Of a stretch of DNA of 64,000 nucleotides, positions 56,271 through 64,000 are shown piece after piece (position 1 is the stretch's first letter; each line of letters starts with the position of its first letter). The stretch comes from Paraburkholderia sp. BL9I2N2 (GTDB taxonomy: Bacteria; Pseudomonadota; Gammaproteobacteria; Burkholderiales; Burkholderiaceae), in assembly GCF_004339745.1 (NCBI RefSeq), contig NZ_SMGP01000001.1:744001-808000 (forward strand), given 5' to 3'. Position numbers and translations under genes: made by a program. Under the pieces are notes generated by a model that was not told the origin of the DNA, searched no databases, and saw nothing but the letters and a program-made list of their open reading frames with translations.

Positions 56271-56468
56271 ATGCCGAAGATGAAGACCAAGAAGAGTGCT
56301 GCAAAGCGCTTCGTGGTGCGTCCGGGCGGTACCGTCAAGCGCGGTCAAGCCTTCAAGCGCCACATTCTTACCAAGAAGACCACCAAGAACAAACGCCATT
56401 TGCGCGGTTCGACGGCAGTTCATGAAGCAGATATGAACTCCGTGCGCGCAATGCTGCCGTTCGCTTAA
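56271..56468 (+). CDS. rpmI: 50S ribosomal protein L35
   Basis: This is a 65-residue basic protein: [20 protein letters not shown], then [20 protein letters not shown]. Length and sequence are standard. TGGAG precedes the ATG. The 247-base gap after infC holds a TACAAT hexamer at 56134-56139 and could carry a promoter and the ribosomal-protein feedback site known for this operon in other bacteria, though the structure is not recognised here. Confidence 0.95.
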   Translation: MPKMKTKKSAAKRFVVRPGGTVKRGQAFKRHILTKKTTKNKRHLRGSTAVHEADMNSVRAMLPFA

Positions 56469-56497
56469 CCCTTAACCGAAACTCATAGGAGCGAAAC

Positions 56498-56857
56498 ATG
56501 CCTCGAGTAAAACGTGGGGTTACCGCACGGGCCCGTCACAAGAAGATCATCAAGCTGGCCAAGGGTTACCGCGGCCGTCGCAATAACGTCTATCGCATCG
56601 CCAAGCAGGCGGTCATGCGCGCAGGCCAATACGCCTACCGCGATCGCCGCAACAAGAAGCGTGTGTTCCGTGCATTGTGGATCACGCGTATCAACGCGGC
56701 GGTGCGTCAGCACGACATGACGTACAGCGTGTTCATCAACGGCCTGAAGAAGGCTTCGATCGAACTCGACCGCAAGGTGCTGGCCGACATGGCTGTGTTC
56801 GACAAGGCTGCTTTTGCTGCGATCGTTCAGCAGGTGAAAGCCGCCGTTGCAGCCTGA
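56498..56857 (+). CDS. rplT: 50S ribosomal protein L20
   Basis: This is a 119-residue rRNA-binding protein that starts 50S assembly and in E. coli represses rpmI-rplT translation. [20 protein letters not shown] and [20 protein letters not shown] are family signatures. AGGAG lies before the ATG. It is 29 bp downstream of rpmI and is followed by the pheS attenuator. Confidence 0.96.
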
Positions 56858-56910
56858 TTGCGTTTTGGCAATTAACACTGCGTGGTTCGTTGCAGCGAAG
56901 ATCCGGTAGT

Positions 56911-56959
56911 CTCGGTGACGTTGCAGCAAAAACGGGGCTCCTCACCGAGCCCCGTTTTT
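56911..56959 (+). promoter_or_regulatory. Attenuator before pheS (terminator with competing antiterminator)
   Basis: The terminator is CGGGGCTC (56933-56940), loop, GAGCCCCG (56947-56954), then five Ts; upstream As extend the stem. CTCGGTGA at 56911-56918 is exactly complementary to TCACCGAG at 56942-56949, which overlaps the loop and the right arm, so the two structures exclude each other. E. coli pheST is also attenuated, via leader peptide PheM, but I see no Phe-rich leader peptide here. Confidence 0.7.
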
Positions 56960-57013
56960 GTTGGTAGAACCAGTTTGCTTCGATTGAACACTGACGTTGA
57001 AATGATGGGATCA

Positions 57014-58027
57014 ATGGATCTGGACCAGATTGTCGCCGACGCGCAAAAAGCCTTCGCAGAAGCCTCCGACGTCACCACCCTCGAGAACGAGAAAGCACGC
57101 TTTCTCGGCAAATCGGGTGCGCTGACCGAGCTATTGAAGGGCCTTGGCAAACTCGATCCCGAAACGCGCAAGACCGAAGGCGCACGGATCAACCTCGTCA
57201 AGCAACAAGTGGAAGCCGCATTGACGGCCCGCCGTCAGGCGCTCGCCGACGCGCTGCTGAATCAACGCCTCGCCGCTGAAGCCATCGACGTCACGTTGCC
57301 GGGCCGCGGCACCGGCGCAGGCAGTCTGCATCCGGTAATGCGCACGTGGGAGCGCGTCGAACAGATTTTCCACACGATCGGATTCGACGTGGCCGACGGC
57401 CCCGAAATCGAAACCGACTGGTACAACTTCACCTCGCTGAACAGCCCGGAAAATCATCCGGCGCGTTCCATGCAGGACACCTTCTACGTCGACGGCAAAG
57501 ATGCCGACGGCCGCCAACTGCTGCTGCGCACGCATACCAGCCCGATGCAGGTTCGCTACGCGCGCACCAACACGCCGCCTATCAAGGTGATCGTGCCGGG
57601 CCGCACCTACCGTGTCGACAGCGACGCGACGCATTCGCCGATGTTCAACCAGGTCGAAGGCCTGTGGATCGACGAGAACATCAGCTTCGCGGATCTGAAG
57701 GGCGTCTACACCGACTTCCTCAAGAAATTCTTCGAGCGCGACGACATTCTCGTGCGCTTCCGTCCGTCGTATTTTCCGTTCACCGAACCGTCGGCCGAGA
57801 TCGACATGCTGTTCGAAACGGGCAAGAACGCCGGCAAGTGGCTCGAAATTTCGGGCTCGGGCCAGGTTCACCCCACGGTGATCCGCAACATGGGCCTCGA
57901 CCCGGAGCGTTACATCGGTTTTGCTTTCGGCAGCGGCCTCGAGCGGCTCACCATGTTGCGTTACGGCGTGCAAGACCTGCGTCTGTTCTTCGAAAACGAC
58001 CTGCGGTTCCTGCGTCAATTCGCCTGA
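57014..58027 (+). CDS. pheS: Phenylalanyl-tRNA synthetase alpha subunit
   Basis: This is a 337-residue catalytic subunit. Motif 2 is near [28 protein letters not shown] and motif 3 [13 protein letters not shown] bind ATP and Phe. The N-terminal coiled coil begins [20 protein letters not shown]. The ATG at 57014 gives the family start; in-frame ATGs at 57002 and 57005 and an open frame running back through the attenuator also exist. The beta subunit gene starts 157 bp downstream. Confidence 0.94.
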   Translation: MDLDQIVADAQKAFAEASDVTTLENEKARFLGKSGALTELLKGLGKLDPETRKTEGARINLVKQQVEAALTARRQALADALLNQRLAAEAIDVTLPGRGTGAGSLHPVMRTWERVEQIFHTIGFDVADGPEIETDWYNFTSLNSPENHPARSMQDTFYVDGKDADGRQLLLRTHTSPMQVRYARTNTPPIKVIVPGRTYRVDSDATHSPMFNQVEGLWIDENISFADLKGVYTDFLKKFFERDDILVRFRPSYFPFTEPSAEIDMLFETGKNAGKWLEISGSGQVHPTVIRNMGLDPERYIGFAFGSGLERLTMLRYGVQDLRLFFENDLRFLRQFA

Positions 58028-58184
58028 ACCGGCGCGTACGAACGCGTCAAGCATTGAGCGCGGCAAGGCACGCAGTGCATGCCGCCACAGCGTCCCCGGC
58101 AGTGACCGGCGATTCTCACGAACACCGAGTCACGCCAGGCACTGCCGGACGTGGACCTAACCTGATCAGAACGTACACAGAACC

Positions 58185-60620
58185 ATGCAATTCCCGGAAT
58201 CCTGGCTGAGAACTTTTGTCGATCCGCAACTGACGACCGATGAACTGTCGCACGCGTTGACGATGGCGGGTCTCGAAGTCGAAGACCTGCGGCCGGCCGC
58301 GCCGCCGACTTCGAAGATCGTCGTCGGCCAGGTGCTGGAAGTCGTCAAGCACCCGGACGCGGACAAGCTCAACGTGTGTCAGGTCGACGCCGGCACGGGC
58401 GCGACGCTGAACATCGTGTGCGGTGCGCCGAACGTGGCGCCCGGCATCAAGGTGCCGGTCGCGCTGGTCGGCGCGCAACTGCCGCCGGCCGAAGAAGGCG
58501 GTACGCCGTTCGCGATCAAGCTCTCCAAGCTGCGCGGCGTGGAAAGCCAGGGCATGCTGTGCTCGGCACGCGAACTGAAGCTCTCTGAAGATCATAGCGG
58601 CCTGATGATCCTGCCGGAAGATACACCGATCGGCCAGGACATCCGCGAAACGCTCAATCTCGACGATACCGTTTTCGAGATCAAGCTGACGCCGAACAAG
58701 GCGGACTGCCTGTCGGTGTTCGGTGTAGCGCGCGAGACTTCGGCGATCACCGGCGCGCCGCTGCGCCCGCTCGAGATCAAGCCGGTCGAAGTGAAGCTCA
58801 ACGAGACGCTGCCCGTCAAAATCTCGGCGCCCGATCTGTGCGGCCGTTTCTCGGGCCGTGTGATTCGCGGCGTGAATGCGCGCGCCAAGTCGCCGCACTG
58901 GATGGTCGAGCGTCTGGAGCGTTCGGGCCAGCGCAGCATCTCCGCGCTCGTCGATATCTCGAACTATGTGATGCTCGAATTGGGTCGTCCGTCGCATGTG
59001 TTCGATCTCGACAAGATCCACGGCGGCATGGACGTGCGCTGGGGCCGCAAGGGCGAGACGCTCAAGCTGCTGAACGGCAACACGGTCGAGCTCGATGAAA
59101 CCGTTGGCGTGATCGCCGACGAGCAGCACATCGAAAGCCTCGCGGGCATCATGGGCGGCGACAGCACGGCGGTCACGCTCGACACCACCAACATCTATCT
59201 CGAAGCCGCGTTCTGGTGGCCCGACAGCATTCGCGGCCGCTCGCGCAAATACAACTTCTCGACCGACGCCGGCCATCGCTTCGAGCGCGGCGTCGACTAC
59301 GCGACCACCGTCGATCATATCGAGCGCATCACGCAACTGATCCTCGACATCTGCGGCGGCGAAGCCGGCCCGGTCGACGATCAGGTCGTCAACGTGCCGA
59401 AGCGCGAGCCCGTGAAGATGCGTGTCTCCCGTGCGAATCGCATCATCGGCATCAAGATCGACGCGGAGGAAATCGCGCAGATTTTCACGCGCCTCGGCCT
59501 GTCGTTCGAGCGTGATGAAGATACGTTCTCGGTGATACCGCCGTCGTATCGCTTCGATATCGAAATCGAAGAAGACCTGATCGAAGAAGTCGCGCGTATT
59601 TACGGCTTCGAGAAAATCCCCGCACGTCCGCCGGTCGCGACCAGCGAGATGCGCGCGACCAACGAAACGCAGCGTTCGATCCACGTGATCCGTCACGCGC
59701 TCGCGGCGCGCGACTTCGCGGAAACGGTGAACTTCAGTTTCGTCGATGCCGAGTGGGAGCAGGACTTCGCCGGCAACGACAAGCCGGTACGTCTGCTGAA
59801 TCCGATTGCAAGTCAGTTGTCGGTGATGCGTACGACGCTGTTCGGCAGCCTGATCCACGTGCTGCGTACGAACCTGAACCGCCGCGCGGCGGATCGCGTA
59901 CGCGTGTTCGAAGCCGGCCGCGTGTTCCTGCACGATCCGTCGATCAAGGCCGGTGAGCTGACGGTCGAAGGTTTCGCGCAGCCGAAGATGATCGGCGGCC
60001 TCGCGTACGGTCCCGCGCTCGAAGAGCAGTGGGGCGCGGCGACGCGCACGGTCGACTTCTTCGACGTGAAGGGCGATCTGGAAGCCGTGCTGGCACCGGC
60101 GGTCGCGCGCTTCGTGAAAGCGGAACATCCGGCGCTGCATCCGGGACGCAGCGCGCGTATCGAACTGAATGGCCGCGCAGTCGGCTGGATTGGCGAATTG
60201 CATCCGCGCTGGATGCAAAAATATGATTTACCGCATGCGCCGATTCTGTTTGAAATCGAAGCGGAAGCATTAATGCAGCGCGTATTGCCCACTCCGTCGG
60301 AAGTGTCTAAATTCCAGCCGGTGCGTCGTGATATAGCCGTGGTCGTCGATCAAAAAATCGAGGTTCAGGCACTGCTGGACGAGCTTCAGAAGGCCCAGTC
60401 CGAACCCGCCTGCAAGACTGTTCAGAAGGTTGCGCTTTTCGACGAATTCCGTCCAAAATCAAACACTTCCGGTGGTCTGGCCGCTCACGAGAAAAGCCTT
60501 GCGTTCCGTGTGACCTTGCAAGATACTGGCGGAACCCTTCAGGATGAAACGGTCGATCTGGCCATTCAAACTCTGGTGGAACGTCTGGCTCGAGTATATG
60601 GCGCACGGTTGCGCGGATAA
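58185..60620 (+). CDS. pheT: Phenylalanyl-tRNA synthetase beta subunit
   Basis: This is an 811-residue subunit forming the heterotetramer with PheS. It has the N-terminal EMAP-like tRNA-binding domain ([20 protein letters not shown]), the B3/B4 editing domain, the B5 domain ([20 protein letters not shown]), the core and a C-terminal FDX-ACB anticodon domain ([16 protein letters not shown]). Length is standard. The ATG at 58185 fits [14 protein letters not shown] starts. Confidence 0.96.
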   Translation: MQFPESWLRTFVDPQLTTDELSHALTMAGLEVEDLRPAAPPTSKIVVGQVLEVVKHPDADKLNVCQVDAGTGATLNIVCGAPNVAPGIKVPVALVGAQLPPAEEGGTPFAIKLSKLRGVESQGMLCSARELKLSEDHSGLMILPEDTPIGQDIRETLNLDDTVFEIKLTPNKADCLSVFGVARETSAITGAPLRPLEIKPVEVKLNETLPVKISAPDLCGRFSGRVIRGVNARAKSPHWMVERLERSGQRSISALVDISNYVMLELGRPSHVFDLDKIHGGMDVRWGRKGETLKLLNGNTVELDETVGVIADEQHIESLAGIMGGDSTAVTLDTTNIYLEAAFWWPDSIRGRSRKYNFSTDAGHRFERGVDYATTVDHIERITQLILDICGGEAGPVDDQVVNVPKREPVKMRVSRANRIIGIKIDAEEIAQIFTRLGLSFERDEDTFSVIPPSYRFDIEIEEDLIEEVARIYGFEKIPARPPVATSEMRATNETQRSIHVIRHALAARDFAETVNFSFVDAEWEQDFAGNDKPVRLLNPIASQLSVMRTTLFGSLIHVLRTNLNRRAADRVRVFEAGRVFLHDPSIKAGELTVEGFAQPKMIGGLAYGPALEEQWGAATRTVDFFDVKGDLEAVLAPAVARFVKAEHPALHPGRSARIELNGRAVGWIGELHPRWMQKYDLPHAPILFEIEAEALMQRVLPTPSEVSKFQPVRRDIAVVVDQKIEVQALLDELQKAQSEPACKTVQKVALFDEFRPKSNTSGGLAAHEKSLAFRVTLQDTGGTLQDETVDLAIQTLVERLARVYGARLRG

Positions 60621-60689
60621 CCCGCATTTAACAATTGCACGGCTGTTTCCGCATCCATTGTTTTCTGCTTGGCGCGCCATTTGATAGAT

Positions 60690-61100
60690 ATGAATGAAAT
60701 GAACTCGAGTGATTTCGAAGCCCTTCTTACGGCGCAACGCAGCGCCATGATTCGCGAAATTCCGACATCACCCGCCGTCGTTTCCACTGAAACGCCGACG
60801 CTTACCAAGGCGGAACTTGCTGAGTTGCTGTTCGACAATGTCGGGCTCAACAAGCGGGAAGCGAAAGACATGGTCGAAGCGTTTTTCGAGGTGATCCGCG
60901 ACGCGCTGGAGAGTGGCGACAGCGTGAAGCTGTCGGGGTTCGGCAACTTCCAGTTGCGCGACAAACCCCAGCGTCCCGGTAGAAACCCAAAGACGGGCGA
61001 GGCGATTCCGATCGCCGCGCGCCGCGTTGTGACGTTCCATGCGAGTCAAAAGCTGAAGGCGCTGGTCGAGAACGGCGCTGAAGCAAGCTTCACGCGCTGA
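60690..61100 (+). CDS. ihfA: Integration host factor alpha subunit with N-terminal extension
   Basis: This is a 136-residue HU/IHF protein that bends DNA with IhfB. The core [23 protein letters not shown] begins at residue 38 and [10 protein letters not shown] with the intercalating Pro is present. E. coli IhfA is about 99 residues, so about 35 extra residues ([20 protein letters not shown]...) precede the core. No ATG lies at the canonical core start, and the extension is in good coding register. The ribosome site is weak; 60699 and 60747 are alternative ATGs. It follows pheT by 69 bp as in E. coli. Confidence 0.9.
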   Translation: MNEMNSSDFEALLTAQRSAMIREIPTSPAVVSTETPTLTKAELAELLFDNVGLNKREAKDMVEAFFEVIRDALESGDSVKLSGFGNFQLRDKPQRPGRNPKTGEAIPIAARRVVTFHASQKLKALVENGAEASFTR

Positions 61101-61146
61101 TCGACTGGCGCGTTCCTGCGCAACCCACCACGACGGCTAACTGACG

Positions 61147-61560
61147 ATGACAGCGACGATCGAAAAAGTCGTCTTGCCTCCGATTCCGGCGAAGCGCTAC
61201 TTCACGATTGGTGAGGTCAGCGAACTATGCGGCGTGAAACCGCATGTCTTGCGCTACTGGGAACAGGAGTTCACGCAGTTGAGGCCGGTCAAGCGACGTG
61301 GCAATCGCCGGTATTACCAGCATCACGAGGTGCTGTTGATCCGGCGGATTCGCGAACTATTGTATGAGCAGGGCTTCACGATCAACGGCGCGCGCAACCG
61401 GCTCGATTCACATGGCGGCGGGGCGCACGGTGCGCCGGGCGATATGGTCGAGGAAGGCGAGGGCGCAGCAATGCCGGCGGCAACCACTGCCTCCCCCACG
61501 GTGGACGTCGAGCAGTTGCGCAAGGAATTGCTGCACGTGATCGATTTGTTGGGGCACTAG
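61147..61560 (+). CDS. MerR-family transcriptional regulator
   Basis: This is a 137-residue regulator. The winged helix is [27 protein letters not shown] (in shorter pieces: [11 protein letters not shown] and [10 protein letters not shown]), followed by [19 protein letters not shown]. The C-terminal half is Gly/Ala-rich and too short for a typical metal-binding domain. Such genes almost always follow ihfA in proteobacteria. The ligand is unknown. It ends 64 bases before tRNA-Pro. Confidence 0.9.
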   Translation: MTATIEKVVLPPIPAKRYFTIGEVSELCGVKPHVLRYWEQEFTQLRPVKRRGNRRYYQHHEVLLIRRIRELLYEQGFTINGARNRLDSHGGGAHGAPGDMVEEGEGAAMPAATTASPTVDVEQLRKELLHVIDLLGH

Positions 61561-61606
61561 TCGCCTTTGTTAGCAGAAGGCGGTTCTAATCGAATGAAGT
61601 GTCTGT

Positions 61607-61612
61607 TATAAT
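61607..61612 (+). promoter_or_regulatory. -10 element of tRNA-Pro
   Basis: TATAAT lies 12 bases before the tRNA 5' end. The -35 at 17-base spacing is TTCTAA (61584-61589), a weak match. Confidence 0.6.
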
Positions 61613-61623
61613 TTTGTGCTGTT

Positions 61624-61704
<81 letters not shown>

Positions 61705-61708
61705 AATC

Positions 61709-61742
61709 AAGGCCTTACAAGCAATGCTTGTAAGGCCTTTTT
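61709..61742 (+). terminator. Intrinsic terminator of tRNA-Pro
   Basis: A near-perfect 15-pair stem (AAGGCCTTACAAGCA / TGCTTGTAAGGCCTT) with a tiny loop runs into five Ts, eight bases after the tRNA. Confidence 0.9.
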
Positions 61743-62236
61743 CTATTCTGCCGTTGATTACCATCTGGTTACTGGATCGTCCGCCTCAATCTGTCGCCGA
61801 TAACGGGTGGCTATTCGGTCAGTCCGTTCAACTATTCGCCGACGCTCCCCGCGCTGGGCACGTGCTCAAGGCAACCCAACTTCGGCGGCAAGGCGGGTTA
61901 CACAACCCGATCAATACCTCGAGCGCCTATCAATTCTCGAAGATCGCGTACTGTTTTCGACAGCGGCGGACAGTGCAAGAACGAATGCGAAGCAAACGGC
62001 GGCGTGATTCTCCGCACGTTTTTCCGGACATGTATGCGCCTCGAAAAAAAGCGCTTAAGAATCCATAATAATATTTAAACCTCGACGGCACAGTCCTGCC
62101 AATATCGACCACGTCACTCGTTTTCGAGCAAGCGCTCTACGGATTTGCCCGTCACCTCAATCCCGGATCATCTCCACGCGACTACCATGCACGTTTCGCC
62201 GCCGCGTCCGGCGCGTCGCTACCACCAGGTTTCCGC
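61743..62236 (+). other. Non-coding or decayed stretch after tRNA-Pro
   Basis: No intact gene is visible in these 494 bases. An open frame without a start, about 61750-62070 on the plus strand, reads SGYWIVRLNLSPITGGYSVS and later DSGGQCKNECEANGGVI before TAA. It may be a gene remnant inserted beside the tRNA. GC content drops sharply at 62040-62085. No attachment-site duplicate of the tRNA end was found in the window. Confidence 0.35.
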
Positions 62237-62806
62237 ATGAGTCTGCTACTTCGTTTGTTGCTTCTGATACTCACCAGCCGGCGCCGCAGCCGGCTGCATG
62301 TGCTCGATACGTGCGTCACGCCTTTTCGCGTCTGGTTGAATGACCTCGACGTCTTGCTCCACATGAACAACGGCCGTTATTTCACGATCCTCGATCTGGC
62401 GCGAGTCGATCTGATGATGCGCAGCGGCTTGTGGCGCCAATTGAAGGCGCAACGCTGGTATCCGGTCGCCACGCTGGAAACGATGCGTTTTCACCGCTCG
62501 CTCGAACTCGGTAACCGTTATGACGTCCGGACCCGTGTGATAGGTTGGGATGACAAGCACATCTTCATCGAGCAAGGGTTCATGCGCGACGATGCGCAAG
62601 TCGCGTTGGCCGTCGTGCGAGCGCGCTTCCTGAAGCGAAGCGGCGGTGTCGTCACGACTGCCGAGTTACTGCAACTGTCCGGCGTGACGCAACCCTCGCC
62701 GGCGCTGCCCGAATGGGTCGCGCGCTGGAGCGAGGCCGAAGGCGGGATGGCGTTTCCGTCCTCTTCTACTTCGAGCCCGGAGACGAAGACCGTCACACGA
62801 CGGTAA
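62237..62806 (+). CDS. Acyl-CoA thioesterase-like protein (4HBT, THEM6-like)
   Basis: This is a 189-residue hotdog-fold protein. A hydrophobic N-terminus (MSLLLRLLLLILTSRR) is followed by the fold. It includes FRVWLNDLDVLLHMNNGRYFTILDLAR, which carries the LDxxxHMNN variant of the active-site segment as in THEM6 proteins, and the active role is uncertain. The C-terminal tail is Ser/Thr-rich (SSSTSSPETKTVTRR). It is convergent with the IclR gene. Confidence 0.83.
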   Translation: MSLLLRLLLLILTSRRRSRLHVLDTCVTPFRVWLNDLDVLLHMNNGRYFTILDLARVDLMMRSGLWRQLKAQRWYPVATLETMRFHRSLELGNRYDVRTRVIGWDDKHIFIEQGFMRDDAQVALAVVRARFLKRSGGVVTTAELLQLSGVTQPSPALPEWVARWSEAEGGMAFPSSSTSSPETKTVTRR

Positions 62807-62849
62807 GCAGTCTGTTGCGCGGTTCCACGAGCCCGCACGAAACGCCATT

Positions 62850-63674
62850 TCAGACCAGCGTCCTGATCGAACTGCTGATACCACGCGCGCAATCGATCAC
62901 CGCCGGCGCCAGCCGCGCTTCCGCTTCCGCGAGCGTCCAGCGGCTCGTCGGCGCGACGACATGAACCGCACCGACAGGCCGGCGCTCTCCGTCGAGCACG
63001 GCCGCCGCAATCGTCATATCGCCGATGAACAACTCCTCGCGGTTCGACGCATAGCCATTGCGCCGCCCAAGCGCGAGACGCGTCCCGATCTCCTCGAGAT
63101 CCGTGACGGTGTACTGCGTGTGCGTTACACGATCGCTGGCCACCAGCAGCGCGCGTGACTCGTCTTCCGGCAGCGCAGCGAGATACGCCCGCCCCGATGC
63201 CGTGCAGTACATCGGAATACGGCTGCCGATCGGCATATGAATCGGCACGAACTTCATGCAGACGAAGCGCGCGACGTAGACCATGTCGACACCGTCCGGC
63301 TCGGTCAGATTGGTCGTCTCCCCAGTGACGTTGGTGAGCTCGGAGAGAAACGGGTTGGCGACGTCGATCAGCGTGTCGGCCGCAAGATAGTTGAAACCGA
63401 TTTGCATCACGCGCGGCGCGAGCTGATACCGCTTCGTACGCGGATGCTTTCTCACATAGCCGAGCTTCTCCAGCGTGTAGATCATGCGCTGCGCAGAACT
63501 CTTGGTGATGGACGTCGCCTCCGCGACTTCCGGCAGCGTCATCGACCTGCGCTGCGCACTGAACGCGCGCAGCACCGCGATTCCCTTCTCCAGCGACTGA
63601 TTGAACAGTGCGTCCGGCGTCTCATCCGGCTCCGGAGGCGCTTGCCGCTGCGCGTCGGGCGTCTTGCGTGTCAT
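62850..63674 (-). CDS. IclR-family transcriptional regulator
   Basis: This is a 274-residue regulator. The winged helix is at about residues 27-85 (SLEKGIAVLRAFSAQRRSMT, ATSITKSSAQRMIYTLEKLG). The IclR effector domain follows, with GSRIPMYCTASGRAYLAALP and a GYASNREELFIGDMTIAAAV-like closing motif. The start at 63674 is the family start; the upstream frame crosses the AT-rich promoter. It is divergent from a polar-amino-acid-type binding protein, which it probably regulates. Confidence 0.9.
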   Translation of the reverse strand: MTRKTPDAQRQAPPEPDETPDALFNQSLEKGIAVLRAFSAQRRSMTLPEVAEATSITKSSAQRMIYTLEKLGYVRKHPRTKRYQLAPRVMQIGFNYLAADTLIDVANPFLSELTNVTGETTNLTEPDGVDMVYVARFVCMKFVPIHMPIGSRIPMYCTASGRAYLAALPEDESRALLVASDRVTHTQYTVTDLEEIGTRLALGRRNGYASNREELFIGDMTIAAAVLDGERRPVGAVHVVAPTSRWTLAEAEARLAPAVIDCARGISSSIRTLV

Positions 63675-63716
63675 GGAATTACCCAATTGTTTAGGTGTGT
63701 AATCGAGACTAGCATA

Positions 63717-63767
63717 TCGAATATCGATACGCAATTTACGATTGTCGATATTTTTGATTCGAATATC
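63717..63767. promoter_or_regulatory. Candidate IclR operator pair
   Basis: TCGAATATC occurs at 63717-63725 and 63759-63767, exactly 42 bp (four helical turns) apart, in an AT-rich stretch. GATATT...GAATATC forms a near dyad at the second site, and TCGATATT lies between them. The sites lie between the IclR gene and the divergent binding-protein gene. Confidence 0.5.
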
Positions 63768-63828
63768 ATGCACTAACCGATGGTTACCGATATTTCCGTC
63801 GGCCCTCACCAACCCCGTGGAGAGACTC

Positions 63829-64000
63829 ATGTTCCAGTTTGCCAAACGCTTCGCTAGTGTCTTTGCAACAGGATTGCTGCTCGCCGGTGCCCCGGCCTGG
63901 GCGGCGGCCGCCACCACCTACGAGGTCGGCTCGACGGCCACCGGGGTGCCCTTTACCTTTCTCGACGTGAAGAGCAATTCGATCCAGGGGCTGCTCGTCG
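63829..64000 (+). CDS. ABC transporter substrate-binding protein (SBP_bac_3 type), N-terminal part
   Basis: Only the first 57 codons are inside the window. A signal peptide covers about residues 1-26 (MFQFAKRFASVFATGLLLAG, ending PAWA-AA). The mature start TTYEVGSTATGVPFTFLDVK resembles polar-amino-acid binding proteins of the SBP_bac_3 family. A GGAGAG site precedes the ATG. It is divergent from the IclR regulator. The ligand is not readable from this fragment. Confidence 0.8.
   Translation, partial: MFQFAKRFASVFATGLLLAGAPAWAAAATTYEVGSTATGVPFTFLDVKSNSIQGLLV

Overview
The window is a stretch of high-GC chromosome from a member of the Burkholderiales, most likely Paraburkholderia. This is inferred from codon use, from the thrS-infC-rpmI-rplT-pheS-pheT-ihfA-merR order followed by tRNA-Pro, from the aromatic-acid efflux operon layout and from the overall protein style. 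No phage, transposase, plasmid or CRISPR locus was seen. Most of the window is core or near-core metabolism, so the interest lies in gene borders, leaders, repeats and a few broken reading frames.

Layout. 1-6863: a sugar, probably inositol, uptake and catabolism cluster. An ABC transporter (binding protein, permease, ATPase) and the start of iolC run leftward; an RpiR-type regulator, inositol dehydrogenase iolG and a second Gfo/Idh dehydrogenase run rightward. A palindromic operator candidate lies between them. 6864-7741: a gene-free stretch built of a 200-bp imperfect inverted repeat with a perfect 78-bp core in each arm. 7742-15263: valS, galU, a TusA-like protein, a UvrD-family helicase and an MTA/SAH nucleosidase. 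15337-18763: propionyl-CoA synthetase and a fosmidomycin-resistance-type MFS pump. 18764-22219: a chemotaxis receptor and a lipoprotein with NHL-type repeats. 22615-28734: an AaeXAB-like four-gene efflux operon (NodT-type outer-membrane factor, FUSC, DUF1656, HlyD) with a divergent LysR regulator.

28955-40652: a mixed run including an abasic-site/YedK-type protein, a metallophosphoesterase, an FAD-linked dehydrogenase, WrbA with a DUF2069 protein, a YihY/BrkB membrane protein, an Mpo1-like protein, an alpha/beta hydrolase overlapping metY, a CBS-pair protein and an LplT-PlsC fusion acyltransferase. 41032-50794: aroC, a TPR/glycosyltransferase-like protein, ETF-ubiquinone oxidoreductase, an SDR, a thioesterase, a PAS-LuxR regulator divergent from scoAB, a hydrolase and a RidA protein. 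50837-61700: relA, tRNA-Val(GAC), then the translation operon thrS to merR and tRNA-Pro(GGG). 62237-64000: a thioesterase, an IclR regulator and the start of a divergent polar amino-acid-type binding protein.

Themes. The translation operon carries terminator-like hairpins before thrS, between thrS and infC, and before pheS. The pheS hairpin has a competing antiterminator pairing, and infC starts with AUC, the pattern expected for IF3 autoregulation. Two genes (the second dehydrogenase and galU) are out of frame by one base in homopolymer runs, which may be assembly error or real mutation. I see no wholly new multi-gene system. The best candidates for undescribed biology are the long inverted-repeat element before valS and the leader structures of the thrS-pheT operon.
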